DNA of 64,000 nucleotides from Streptomyces sp. HUAS ZL42 (GTDB lineage Bacteria > Actinomycetota > Actinomycetes > Streptomycetales > Streptomycetaceae). Of the stretch, positions 37,201-45,258 are shown piece by piece (position 1 is the stretch's first letter; each line of letters begins with the position of its first letter). A program made the translations under genes and the position numbers. The notes below the pieces were generated by a model, which was given only the letters and a program-made list of their open reading frames with translations, did not search any database and was not told where the DNA came from. The DNA is taken from positions 8,591,001 to 8,655,000 of the forward strand of contig NZ_CP160403.1 of the NCBI RefSeq assembly GCF_040782645.1, written 5' to 3'.

Positions 37201-39001
37201 GCGGCAGGTCCGCGCCGCCCTCGCCCGCGCCGGCCAGGGACAGAGCGGTGACCAGGCCGTCGGCGGTGGTCACTCTCACCTGGTGGCCTGCCGAGTGGGT
37301 CAGGGCCAGCGGCACGCCGTCCTCGCCGCGGTCGACGGTGATCGAGTGGCCGTTGCGTTCGGAGACGCCCGACAACCAGGCGACGCCGTCGCCTCCGGGT
37401 TCGCTGCCGGACGGGGCGGTGAACTGGCGGGTCAGGCCGGTGTCGGGGTCGGTGATGGTGTAGTCGCCGTGTCCGTCCCGGGTCAGGAGGGCTCGGGAGG
37501 TGCCCGTCTCCGGTCGGGTGGGATCGCCGGGCACCGGGTGCGGATAGGTGATCAGGAGACCGTCGGCGGTGACATGGACGACGCCGACGGCGTCGATCTG
37601 CAGACGCTCGTCGACCGTGGACGACCAGGAGGGCCCCAGGAAGCGGCCGACCGTCAGGCCGGACTCGGTGCGGCGGGTGAAGACCAGCGGCAGAATGCCG
37701 GGGATCTCCACATCGGTCTGGGGCAGGAACATCCGGCCCGTGGCGAGGTCCACCGGGTCCGAGCCGTCGGTGGTGCGCTCCCCGTCCACGCGGTTGTGGG
37801 TGCCGTCCGGGGCGTCGTCGATCAGCCTGCGCACCCGTGCGGCGTCGGCGGCCTCCTCGGCGAGGCGCACGCCCTTGACCGCGGCGCCGCCGCCACCGGT
37901 GGCCGCGGTCAGCGCCAGGTCGGGGATCAGCCGGCCGAAGCCCTCGGCCGGGTCCTTCATGAAGTCGCTGACCATCTGCTTGCCGGTACCGACCGGGTCG
38001 TTGGCGGCGACCACCAGACCCGCGGCCAGGCTGTTGAGGGACGTGGCGTACTCGGCCGGGTGGGTGAGGTTGTACGGGTCCATCGGGTTGACGCTGCGGA
38101 CGAAGTTCAGGATGCCGGCCGTGCCCTTGATGATGCCGCCGCCGACGTGGTCGCCCATGATCTGCAGTTCTTGCAACCCGTCGCCCAACTGCTCGGCGTA
38201 CGACGGCTTCTGCGGGGCCATGTCGCGGGCGGCACCGACCGCCGTGCGCGCGGTCTCCGCCGCCGTGTTCCGCTGCTTGCGGGCCTCGGCGAGGATGTCC
38301 TGGGCGTCCTGCATCAGCTTCTTGCCCGGGTCGTCGAACGTCGCCGCGGGCCTGGCAGGGAGCGAGGACGGATCGCGCTTGTCGGCGGGCTGGGCGTTGT
38401 AACGGTCGACCGCGGCGTTGTAGGCGTCGACCTTCTTGCGGTGGGCGTCGGCGGCGTCCTCGGAGGCCTTGACACCCTCCTTCCACTTGTCGATCGCCGT
38501 CTGCGCCTGCCCCTGGGCCCAGGTGACGGTGCCGGCGAACGCCTCCAGCGCGGCCGCCGCCTTCTCGCAGGCGTCGGCACCGGTGAACCACTTGGGCGGC
38601 TGGGTACCCACCGCGGTGCGCAGCGCCTCGGCCGCCTCACCCTTGAGCCGGGAGGAGTCGAGGCCCTTGAGACCGTCGCCGGCGCTGTCGAACGCCGTCT
38701 GGAAGGCGCGGAGTTTCTCGGCTGAGGCGCGCAGCTTGTCCGGGCTGCCGTAGATCAGCTTGGTCTTGTCCTCGGTCTGCCCGAGGTCCATCTCGTCGAC
38801 CTCGGCGCCCATCCGGTTGGCGACCGAACGCGACTGCTCGCGCACCCAGTCCGCACCGGACTCCCAGCCGACGTCGTCCAGCCGGTCGGCGGTCCAGTTC
38901 CCGGCGTCCTCGACCCGGTTGCCGACCCACTCGACGCCGTCCTCCACCGCGTCCTCGACCGAGTCGGGCGTGATATCACTGATGAAGTCGCCGATACCCA
39001 C
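34280..39001 (-). CDS. Rhs-repeat polymorphic toxin with T7SS-type N-terminus
   Basis: 1573 residues, GTG start two bases after the upstream stop, with GGGGGGA as ribosome-binding site. The N-terminal ~300 residues form a helical WXG-like T7SS signal region (PPKWFTGADACEKAAAALEA). DUF6531 (DPVDLATGRMFLPQTDVEIP) starts near 430. About 25 YD/Rhs repeats follow (YDEEGRLVTVTRPDGSELRV, YDRAGRLVSETDFDGR). The core ends YDPETGRYASPDPLGL and CDPFGL. The last 128 residues (1446-1573) are the variable toxin tip with GHGYDRAHTGPDGTTNDLR and YRVIQRPDGAYQLSTYWLNP; it looks like a small nuclease but is not assigned. Exported and used against competing bacteria. Confidence 0.9.
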   Translation of the reverse strand: MGIGDFISDITPDSVEDAVEDGVEWVGNRVEDAGNWTADRLDDVGWESGADWVREQSRSVANRMGAEVDEMDLGQTEDKTKLIYGSPDKLRASAEKLRAFQTAFDSAGDGLKGLDSSRLKGEAAEALRTAVGTQPPKWFTGADACEKAAAALEAFAGTVTWAQGQAQTAIDKWKEGVKASEDAADAHRKKVDAYNAAVDRYNAQPADKRDPSSLPARPAATFDDPGKKLMQDAQDILAEARKQRNTAAETARTAVGAARDMAPQKPSYAEQLGDGLQELQIMGDHVGGGIIKGTAGILNFVRSVNPMDPYNLTHPAEYATSLNSLAAGLVVAANDPVGTGKQMVSDFMKDPAEGFGRLIPDLALTAATGGGGAAVKGVRLAEEAADAARVRRLIDDAPDGTHNRVDGERTTDGSDPVDLATGRMFLPQTDVEIPGILPLVFTRRTESGLTVGRFLGPSWSSTVDERLQIDAVGVVHVTADGLLITYPHPVPGDPTRPETGTSRALLTRDGHGDYTITDPDTGLTRQFTAPSGSEPGGDGVAWLSGVSERNGHSITVDRGEDGVPLALTHSAGHQVRVTTADGLVTALSLAGAGEGGADLPLMGYGYEDGNLTAVTKPSGATTTFVYDDRRRVIAWIDSNASRYDYVYDDRDRVVAEGGEAGHVQITLAYTEPHPETGHRTTTLTTADGHATRHLIGAGCRVLATTDPLGHTTRFTHDRSGNLLTRTDPLGRTTAYSYDEEGRLVTVTRPDGSELRVTRGPSGLPTERHEPDGARWLQEFDERGNRTALTDPAGRTTRYTYDESGLLTSVTDALGATTVVFCDDAGRPVQVTDPAGGTTRLERDALGRLVRITGPVGAVTRLQWHADGQLARRTGPDGAIESWTYDGEGNCLTHTDAAGGVSRFEYTHFDLLAARTLPDGARYEFEHDAGLRLTRVTDPQGLDWTYGYDRAGRLVSETDFDGRTVIYGLDAAGQLTTRTDHLGGVAAYVYDELGRVVRKEVAGRVTVHTYDRAGRLIQASSPDSELVRRYDRCGRLRTELVDGRALDHAFDAAGRRIRRTTPTGLVTSYAYDAAGRPTRLSSGGHDITFTHDAAGREVERVFDDIVSQASAWDEAGRLSAQHLTAGSRTLNERTYAYRADGRLTATSDRVSGTRTFDLDPVGRVTAVHARGWSERYAYDASGNQTSAAWPDSHPGHEATGPRAYTGTTVTRAGDVRFEHDALGRVTLRQKTRLSRKPDTWRYTWDAEDRLTSVVTPDGTRWRYRYDPLGRRTAKQRLAADGETVAEEVRFTWDGLTLCEQTTVSGDLPRPVTLTWEHRGLVPLAQTERILTPDARQAEIDRRFFAIVTDLIGAPTELVDESGNVAWRTRTTLWGSTAWSRSSTAYTPLRFPGQYYDPETGLHYNLFRHYDPETGRYASPDPLGLSPAPNPVAYVTNPHTVCDPFGLSPYPNGEGPTIGEYTSKGEGQDLKRSAMVGDDQWHFNTGHGYDRAHTGPDGTTNDLRTTNLKPDQIEQAIVSDVYAYMKDGGVVPRARTPEFTGPLDRSVQIDGHDVGYRVIQRPDGAYQLSTYWLNP

Positions 39002-39003
39002 CG

Positions 39004-39660
39004 TCAGTTCCCCCCGGACTCACCCTGCTGCCGCGCCTGCTCGGCGCGTTCCTGCGGCGACGGGCCGAAGGTGTCGTCCAGCGCCTGGTTCCACTCGTCG
39101 TCGGAGATACCCAACGCGTCGTTGAGCATCCGCGATCGCTGACCGCCCTGGCCCTCGGTGAGAACCGTGCGGCCGGTGTCCTTCCAGGTCTGCTCCATCT
39201 CCTGACCGGCCTGCTCCCACGACTCGGCGCTCCAGTCCGGGTTCAGGGCGTCCGGCGTGAACACGTCCCCCCAGTCCTGCCGGGTGATCTCCTCCTCGGT
39301 GGCGTGCGGGTTGCCGCCCATCACGGAGTTGACGCCCACCTTCAGCGCACCCGCGACGTACTGGTCGTGCTCCCACTGGGTGCCCGCCGCCAGGCCGAGG
39401 CGGTTCGCGAGCGCGCTGGCATCGCTCACCAGGGCCCGCACACCCCACTCCCAGCGCTCGCAGAAATCCTCGAACTCGACCGAGAGACCGTGATGCCCGG
39501 CCTCCATCCCGGTCATCGCCAGCTCCGAGAAACCCTTGCCCATCACCGAACCGGTGGCACCACCGAGTTCACCGAGCTGGTCGATGGTCGCGCCCACGCC
39601 CTGCGTGAACTTCGCGACGGCCTCCCTGCCGAGCTGCAGGTCCATCCCGTCACCGCTCAC
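39004..39660 (-). CDS. WXG-like helical protein of Rhs locus
   Basis: 218 residues from the GTG at 39660, which overlaps the end of the SseB-like gene by 11 bases; an ATG at 39645 is the alternative. The protein is mostly helical (FEDFCERWEWGVRALVSDAS, ALANRLGLAAGTQWEHDQY) and resembles ESX/WXG-type partners encoded before T7SS-linked toxins. The C-terminus is Gln/Glu-rich and disordered (ERAEQARQQGESGGN). It probably chaperones or co-exports the Rhs toxin that follows two bases later. Confidence 0.7.
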   Translation of the reverse strand: MSGDGMDLQLGREAVAKFTQGVGATIDQLGELGGATGSVMGKGFSELAMTGMEAGHHGLSVEFEDFCERWEWGVRALVSDASALANRLGLAAGTQWEHDQYVAGALKVGVNSVMGGNPHATEEEITRQDWGDVFTPDALNPDWSAESWEQAGQEMEQTWKDTGRTVLTEGQGGQRSRMLNDALGISDDEWNQALDDTFGPSPQERAEQARQQGESGGN

Positions 39661-40105
39661 GGCCGCGCCCCTCTCCCGCCGGACCGGAGTCGACCGCGAC
39701 ACCGTCCGCAACGATGCCGGCGACCGGCGGGAAGAACATCGACCCGTCCTCGGTGGCGATGTCGACGGCGAGGCCCGCGGGCTCGTTCAGCGACGGCACG
39801 ACCTCGTCGACGATCCGCGCGCCCAGCAGCGCCGCGTAGTCCATGGGCTGATCACCCGACCCGTGCCGCAGAGCGAACCGGGCCAGCGCGGCCTCGTCGG
39901 TGAACCCGCAGATCCACCGCACCCCGCCCGACCGCGCCGACCACAGACCTCCCCCGGCCACCGGCACCAGCAAAACCGTCCGCCGCATCTCACCGACCAG
40001 CGCACGAGGGTCCCCGACTCCCCTTCTCCGCTCGGCAATCCGCTCGGCGAGCGCCGTCCCTGCCTGCTCCACGGCCCCTCCCCCGTCGTAAGTGGCTGAT
40101 GACAC
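39650..40105 (-). CDS. SseB-like protein, first gene of Rhs locus
   Basis: 151 residues from the GTG at 40105. The segment RRTVLLVPVAGGGLWSARSG, then VRWICGFTDEAALARFALRH, resembles the SseB N-terminal fold common near actinobacterial T7SS genes. There is no signal peptide. It overlaps the next gene and therefore starts a coupled three-gene unit ending in the toxin. Role unknown; a chaperone or accessory function is a guess. Confidence 0.65.
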   Translation of the reverse strand: MSSATYDGGGAVEQAGTALAERIAERRRGVGDPRALVGEMRRTVLLVPVAGGGLWSARSGGVRWICGFTDEAALARFALRHGSGDQPMDYAALLGARIVDEVVPSLNEPAGLAVDIATEDGSMFFPPVAGIVADGVAVDSGPAGEGRGRER

Positions 40106-40352
40106 CGTAGATCAAGACGCGGGCGAAGGTGCGGGTGGTTCTGCGGCAGGCTCGCCCGGATCGGAAGGGGGAGGGGCCCGGCCGCCGGGCAGACAGCTTC
40201 CGTCGATGGCCTCTTTCCGCCATCGGACTCCGCGCACCCAACCTCACCACGAGGCATGAGTGGCGTGTCACCGGTCATGGAGCGCCTTGGGGCGGGTCGT
40301 CAAGACCTCGAGCCGGAGACGGCCCCGCCCCGTATCCGACCGCCCCATCCGG

Positions 40353-41438
40353 TCACCCGACGACCGCGGCGCGCACGCACAGCACGTCCGGCAGGTGGGA
40401 CACCAACTGCCGCCAGCTGTCGCCGTCGTCGGCCGAAGCGAAGACCTCGCCGTTGCGGTTGCCGAAGTACACACCCGCCGGATCCGCGTCGTCCGTGCAC
40501 AGCGCGTCGCGCAACACCGTGCCGTAGTGGTCCTCCTGGGGCAGGCCCGCCGACAGCGCCTCCCAGGTCTTGCCCGCGTCCGCCGTGCGGAAGACCCGAC
40601 ATCGGTGGTCGGCGGGCACCCGGTCCGAGTCGGCGTTGATCGGGAAGACGTACGCCGTGTCACCGCGGTGCGGATGCGCGGCCGCCGCGAAACCGAACGT
40701 GGACGGCAGGCCCTCGCCGATGTCGGTCCAGTGCGCGCCCGCGTCGTCGCTGCGGTACACCCCCCAGTGGTTTTGCAGGTACAGGCGGTCCGGGGTCGCC
40801 GCGTCCTGGGCGATCTTGTGCACGCACTGGCCGAACTCAGGATCGGGATCCGGCAGGAACACCGCGGAGACACCGGAGTTGGAGGGGGCCCAGCTCGCCC
40901 CGCCGTCGGTCGTCCTGAACACCCCGGCCGTCGACACGGCCACGGTCACCGCGCGTGGGTCGCGCTTGTCGGTCAGCACCGTGTGCAGGCCCTCCCCGCC
41001 GCCGCCCGGCACCCACTGCGAGCGGGTGGGGTGCTCCCACAGGGGACGGACCAGCTCGAAGCTCTCCCCGCGGTCCTCCGAGCGGTACAGCGCGGCCGGC
41101 TCCGTGCCCGCGTACACCACGTCCGGCTCGGCGGCGGCCGGGTGCAGCTGCCACACCCGCTCCAGCGAAGCCTCCGTGTCCTGGGGGAACTTGACGGCCG
41201 GCCTGGCGGGTTCGGTCCAGGTACGGCCCAGGTCGTCGGAGTGGAACACGGACGGGCCCCAGTGCGCGCTGTCGCCCCCGGCCAGCAGCCGCGGGGTGTC
41301 GCCGCGGGTGTCGATGGCGACCGAGTACACGGCCTGCGCGTTGAAATAGGGACTCTCGTCGAACTCCCATGTGCCACCGCGCCGACGCCCGATGAACAGG
41401 CCTTTGCGCGTGCCCACGGCGAGCAGAACCTCGGTCAT
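40353..41438 (-). CDS. BNR/WD40-like repeat beta-propeller protein (exo-sialidase-like)
   Basis: 361 residues from the ATG at 41438, preceded by GGAGGTGAT. Repeats with Asp-box-like motifs occur (SDDLGRTWTEP, SEDRGESFELV, TTDGGASWAPS, SDDAGAHWTDI, TADAGKTWEAL, ADDGDSWRQL), as in sialidase/BNR or YCF48-type propellers. No catalytic sialidase residues or signal peptide are evident, so it is probably a cytoplasmic binding or scaffold protein. Upstream 41439-41707 and downstream 40106-40352 are non-coding; the latter holds a weak 7-bp hairpin at 40204-40225. Confidence 0.8.
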   Translation of the reverse strand: MTEVLLAVGTRKGLFIGRRRGGTWEFDESPYFNAQAVYSVAIDTRGDTPRLLAGGDSAHWGPSVFHSDDLGRTWTEPARPAVKFPQDTEASLERVWQLHPAAAEPDVVYAGTEPAALYRSEDRGESFELVRPLWEHPTRSQWVPGGGGEGLHTVLTDKRDPRAVTVAVSTAGVFRTTDGGASWAPSNSGVSAVFLPDPDPEFGQCVHKIAQDAATPDRLYLQNHWGVYRSDDAGAHWTDIGEGLPSTFGFAAAAHPHRGDTAYVFPINADSDRVPADHRCRVFRTADAGKTWEALSAGLPQEDHYGTVLRDALCTDDADPAGVYFGNRNGEVFASADDGDSWRQLVSHLPDVLCVRAAVVG

Positions 41439-41707
41439 GCCGATCACCTCCGCGACGTCTTCGTCTCAGACACCGGCCAGTCTGCACCCCGCCACTGACA
41501 GTCACCCCCGGAACCGACGTCGGCGCAGGTGAGAGCCGTGTCGGCGGCCTGCCACGGAGTTGCCGGGCGGCGCTCGCGGGGACTTCTGCGACTGCGGTGG
41601 GCACGTGGGACCGTTGTGCCGTAGGACTTGCCCTGAGCATCGAGGGGACGCCGCCCGTATGGGATGGCGGTCGGGATGTTCGTGTGGTCATGAGGAGGAA
41701 GCCTTCG

Positions 41708-42292
41708 ATGGCGTTCCGTGGTCCGAAGGTGTGGCTGTGGCGCTGGCGGCGCAACCCGCTCAGGCGTCGCGCCGACAAGGTCGAGGCCTGGCTGGTGCTC
41801 GGTGCCTGGGTGCTCACCGTCCTCGCCGGGGTGCTGGCCGGTCTGGCGGCGGCCCGCTCCGTGGAGCACGGGCTGGCCCTGGAGCGCGTGGAGTGGCGGC
41901 CCGTCATGGCACGGCTCACCGAGAAGGCGCCGGGCAAGACCGGCCAGAACCCGGGCACGAGCAGCGGCGAGCGGGTCTGGGCGAAGGTGAGCTGGACCGC
42001 GACGGACGGCTCCCCGCACTCCGGGCAGGCCAGGGTGGTGCCCGGCAGTAACGCCGGTACCCCGGTCACCGTCTGGACGGACCGGCAGGGCCGCCTGGTG
42101 ACCCAGCCCGCCACCGTGTCCGAGGCCCGCCTGCGGGCCTCGCTCATCGGCGGTCTCGCCGGGGTGAGCGCCGCCGCTGTCCCCTTCGCCGGCGGCCGCG
42201 CCCTGCGCGGGCGGCTGGAGCGACGGCGCATGGACCTGTGGGATGCGGAGTGGGCACTGTTCGGCCCCTTGTGGGGGCGCAAGACGGGCTGA
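41708..42292 (+). CDS. Rv1733c-family membrane protein
   Basis: 194 residues from the ATG at 41708, with AGGAGG at 41693-41698. A basic start (WLWRWRRNPLRRRADKVEAW) leads into a transmembrane helix (LVLGAWVLTVLAGVLAGLAA), an extracytoplasmic domain of about 90 residues (AKVSWTATDGSPHSGQARVV), a second helix near residue 150 and a basic cytoplasmic end. This two-helix topology and the N-terminal motif match the actinobacterial Rv1733c family, of unknown function. Confidence 0.8.
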   Translation: MAFRGPKVWLWRWRRNPLRRRADKVEAWLVLGAWVLTVLAGVLAGLAAARSVEHGLALERVEWRPVMARLTEKAPGKTGQNPGTSSGERVWAKVSWTATDGSPHSGQARVVPGSNAGTPVTVWTDRQGRLVTQPATVSEARLRASLIGGLAGVSAAAVPFAGGRALRGRLERRRMDLWDAEWALFGPLWGRKTG

Positions 42293-42682
42293 CGGCAACG
42301 GAGGCCAGTTGGGCCGGGCGTGGGTCGGGTGACGTTCGGCCGACCGCCGGCCGGGAGGGCCCGAGGGCCGCGCGCCCACGGTCGGGACCGGGGTGTCGGC
42401 CCGTCCGGGGCGGCCGGATCGCTCACGCGAGGGCCTCGGCCCGCCCACTGGCCGCCGGACAGCGGAGGCCGCCCGTTGCGCCGCAGGCCAGTGGTGTGCC
42501 CGCCGGGCGGGCACGACAGCCGGGCACCGGCTCCACGCACGCATGCCGCATCGAGGCCCAGTCGACCTCCTCGCCCCGTGCACACGTTGTCCTCCCCAGG
42601 CGAAGTCCCAACGCCCGCGAGTGTGCACCACGGCACTGACAACGCAGCGGAATCGTGCGGCGACTGTCCGCCGACCTCGTGG
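42293..42682. other. Non-coding interval with GC hairpin
   Basis: No supported gene lies between the Rv1733c-like and acyl-CoA dehydrogenase stops. A palindrome GTGCCCGCC-G-GGCGGGCAC at 42496-42514 may terminate transcription from either side. The rest shows no clear structure. Confidence 0.4.
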
Positions 42683-44347
42683 TCAGTCCCCGCCCGGCAG
42701 CGCGCGGTGCAGGATCGCGTCGAGGTCGGCGGTGTCCGGAAGCGTCCCGAAGGAGTGTCCCCAGTCGCCGCCGAGCCGCGTCGCACAGAAGGCGTCGGCG
42801 ACCGCGGGCGGGGCGTACCGGACCAGGAGGGAGGCCTGCAGTGCCAGGGCCATCAGCTCCACCAGGCGACGGGCACCGGCCTGTGACCCCGCTGCCAGCC
42901 GGTCCTTGAGCCGCGTCACGGCCGCGTCGAGACGGGTGTCCGCCCCCTGCGCCAGGGCCAGTTCGGCGAACAGGGCGTCCGCGGTGCCGGCCTCCCGGGT
43001 CAACGCCCGCAGTACGTCCAGGGCGTTGACGTTCCCCGAGCCCTCCCAGATCGACAGAAGGGGAGCCTCGCGGTAGTGCCGGGGCATGCCGGACTCCTCC
43101 ACGTACCCGTTGCCGCCGAGGCATTCCAGGGCCTCGGCCGTGAAGGCCGGGCCCCGCTTGGTGACCCAGTACTTGCCGACGGCGGTGGCGATCCGGCGGA
43201 ACGACTGCTCGCCCGCATCCCCGCGCAGCGCCCGGTCGGCCGCGCCGGCCAGCCGCAGGGTGAGGGCCGTGGCGGCCTCGGACTCCAGCGCCAGATCGGC
43301 CAGGACGTTGCGCATCAGCGGCTGGTCGAGAAGCCGTGCGCCGAAAGCGCTGCGGTGCCGCACGTGGTGGCCCGCCTCGACGAGCGTCTTGCGCATCAGC
43401 GCCGCCGACATCATCACGCAGTCCAGGCGCGTGCAGTTGACCATCTCGATGATCGTCTTGACGCCCTGTCCCTCGGGGCCGACCAGCCAGGCGAGGGTGC
43501 CGTCGAACTCGGGCTCCGAGGAGGCGTTGGACCGGTTGCCCAGCTTGTCCTTCAGTCGCTGGATGCGGAAGGCGTTCCGGCTGCCGTCGGGCAGCACACG
43601 CGGCACCAGGAAGCACGACAGGCCGTCCGGAGCCTGCGCCAGGACGAGAAAAACGTCGCACATCGGCGCCGAGGTGAACCACTTGTGCCCGCGCAGGGTG
43701 TACACGCCGGGCTCGGCGGTGGGCGTGGCGGCCGTGGTGTTCGTACGGACGTCGGAGCCGCCCTGCTTCTCGGTCATCCCCATGCCCGCGAGCAGCCCGC
43801 GCTTGTCTGTCGGCACTTTGAGCCCCGGGTCGTACTCCCGGCTGGTCAGCAGGGGCTCGTAGACCTTGGCCAGCTCCGGCTGGCGGCGCAGCGCGGGCAC
43901 GCACGCGTACGTCATCGACGTCGGACAGCCGTGCCCGGCCTCGGTGTGCCCCCACACCAGGCCGCCCGCGGTACGGGCGACATGGGCGCCGCTCCGCCCG
44001 TCCGCCCAGGGCGCCCCGGCCAGGCCCTCGGCGACCGCGACCCGCATCAGCTCGTGCCAGCTGGGATGGAACTCGACCTCGTCGACGCGGTTGCCGTACC
44101 GGTCGTGCGTGCGCAGCTCGGGCTCGTGGCGGTTGGCCAGGTCGCCCCACTCCTGGGCCTCGGGGCCACCCGCCCGGCGGCCGAGCCGCCGGATGTCCTG
44201 CTCGGCCCAGCCGGCGCCCTCCCGGCGCAGCCCTTCCAGCAAGGCGGTGTCCTCGGAGGCGTCGTACGGCGTCAGCGGCGGGGTCTGGTTGGTGACGTCG
44301 TGCGTGGTGGACCGTTCGTGCGCGAGTGTCGAGACCATACGGCCCAT
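42683..44347 (-). CDS. AidB-like acyl-CoA dehydrogenase
   Basis: 554 residues from the ATG at 44347 (another ATG is at 44338). The FAD acyl-CoA dehydrogenase core is clear: GMGMTEKQGGSDVRTNTTAA, HKWFTSAPMCDVFLVLAQA, and near the C-terminus ALECLGGNGYVEESGMPRHY with REAPLLSIWEGSGNVNALDV. The N-terminal region and length match AidB-type DNA-alkylation-response proteins rather than short-chain beta-oxidation enzymes. It is divergent from a PaaX regulator with a palindrome between them, which suggests control by PaaX and perhaps an aromatic-acid link. Confidence 0.88.
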   Translation of the reverse strand: MGRMVSTLAHERSTTHDVTNQTPPLTPYDASEDTALLEGLRREGAGWAEQDIRRLGRRAGGPEAQEWGDLANRHEPELRTHDRYGNRVDEVEFHPSWHELMRVAVAEGLAGAPWADGRSGAHVARTAGGLVWGHTEAGHGCPTSMTYACVPALRRQPELAKVYEPLLTSREYDPGLKVPTDKRGLLAGMGMTEKQGGSDVRTNTTAATPTAEPGVYTLRGHKWFTSAPMCDVFLVLAQAPDGLSCFLVPRVLPDGSRNAFRIQRLKDKLGNRSNASSEPEFDGTLAWLVGPEGQGVKTIIEMVNCTRLDCVMMSAALMRKTLVEAGHHVRHRSAFGARLLDQPLMRNVLADLALESEAATALTLRLAGAADRALRGDAGEQSFRRIATAVGKYWVTKRGPAFTAEALECLGGNGYVEESGMPRHYREAPLLSIWEGSGNVNALDVLRALTREAGTADALFAELALAQGADTRLDAAVTRLKDRLAAGSQAGARRLVELMALALQASLLVRYAPPAVADAFCATRLGGDWGHSFGTLPDTADLDAILHRALPGGD

Positions 44348-44392
44348 GTTGCACTCTTTCTGCGGTCGCAGCAATGATGCAACAATGATCCG

Positions 44393-44407
44393 CACGTACA
44401 GTACGTG
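44393..44407. promoter_or_regulatory. 15-bp perfect palindrome at PaaX start
   Basis: CACGTAC-A-GTACGTG, perfect about the central A at 44400, overlapping a possible GTG start (44405) and four bases before the ATG of the PaaX gene. Just upstream, AATGAT is repeated within 44372-44389. It lies in the 63-bp divergent spacer and is a likely operator for autoregulation and for the dehydrogenase gene. Confidence 0.6.
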
Positions 44408-44410
44408 ACC

Positions 44411-45169
44411 ATGCGCATGAACGTGTCGGTGCGGCCCGGCGAGGTCGACCTGCGGCCGCTGTCCGCCCGGTCGGTCGTGCTGAGCCTGCTGCTGGGCGCG
44501 CATCCGCCGGAGCTTCCGGTGCGGGACCTCGTCCGCGCGGTGGAACCGTTCGGCGTCGGCGGATCCACGCTGCGGGCAGCGCTCAGCCGGATGGTGGCCG
44601 CCGGCGATCTGCGGCGCACGGACTCCGTCTACCGCCTCAGCGAGCGCCTGCTCGCGCGCCAGCGCCGCCAGGACGACGCCGTACACCCCCGCACGCGCGC
44701 GTGGGACGGCGAATGGGAGATGGTCGTGATCACGGCGACCGGCCGCGGCCCCGCCGAACGCGCCGACCTGCGCGCCCGGTTGACCGCCCTGCGGCTGGCC
44801 GAACTCCGCGAGGGCGTGTGGCTGCGGCCCGCCAACCTCCTCCGCCCCCTTCCGGACGGGCTCGACGAGGTGGCCCAGCACTACACGGCGCGCCCCGGCC
44901 GGCCCGCGCGCGAGCTGGCCGCCGCGCTGTGGCCGCTGGAGACCTGGTCGGCCACGGCCCGGTCCCTGCTCGCCCACATCGGGCGGACGCATCCCCCGGC
45001 CGACCGCCTCACCGCCTTCGCGGCCGTCGTACGCCACCTGCTCACCGACCCCGTCCTGCCCCCCGAGCTGCTGCCGGCCGACTGGCCCGGCGCGGAACTG
45101 CGGACCGCCTACACGGCCTACCAGGGCGAGCTGGCGGGCACGGTGCCGCAGCACGGCCTGCGGGAATGA
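44411..45169 (+). CDS. PaaX-family transcriptional repressor
   Basis: 252 residues from the ATG at 44411; a GTG at 44405 is possible. The N-terminal HTH (SARSVVLSLLLGAHPPELPV, GGSTLRAALSRMVAAGDL) and PaaX central and C-terminal domains (WDGEWEMVVITATGRGPAER, REGVWLRPANLL) are present. PaaX senses phenylacetyl-CoA-type thioesters. It is divergent from the acyl-CoA dehydrogenase gene, which is the natural target; no paa catabolic genes are in the window. Confidence 0.88.
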   Translation: MRMNVSVRPGEVDLRPLSARSVVLSLLLGAHPPELPVRDLVRAVEPFGVGGSTLRAALSRMVAAGDLRRTDSVYRLSERLLARQRRQDDAVHPRTRAWDGEWEMVVITATGRGPAERADLRARLTALRLAELREGVWLRPANLLRPLPDGLDEVAQHYTARPGRPARELAAALWPLETWSATARSLLAHIGRTHPPADRLTAFAAVVRHLLTDPVLPPELLPADWPGAELRTAYTAYQGELAGTVPQHGLRE

Positions 45170-45174
45170 GGCGA

Positions 45175-45215
45175 CGGCCGTACGAAGCGCCGTGCGGGGA
45201 CGCTTCGTACGGCCG
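45175..45215. terminator. Bidirectional terminator after PaaX gene
   Basis: A 15-bp perfect stem: CGGCCGTACGAAGCG (45175-45189) and its complement (45201-45215) around an 11-base loop. It lies between the convergent PaaX and pectate lyase genes, six bases after the PaaX stop. Confidence 0.8.
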
Positions 45216-45258
45216 CCTTCACCGTGGGGGAACGTGCGGAACCGTGGGGGGAATCAGC

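Noticed and set aside
34781..38725. A 1314-codon plus-strand frame across the Rhs gene
   Set aside because: It is a mirror of the repeated Rhs codons; its sequence shows no domain and the minus-strand protein is unmistakable.
33600..40105. A transposon or phage origin for the Rhs locus
   Set aside because: No transposase, integrase, att-like repeats or structural phage genes are seen; base composition matches the neighbours.
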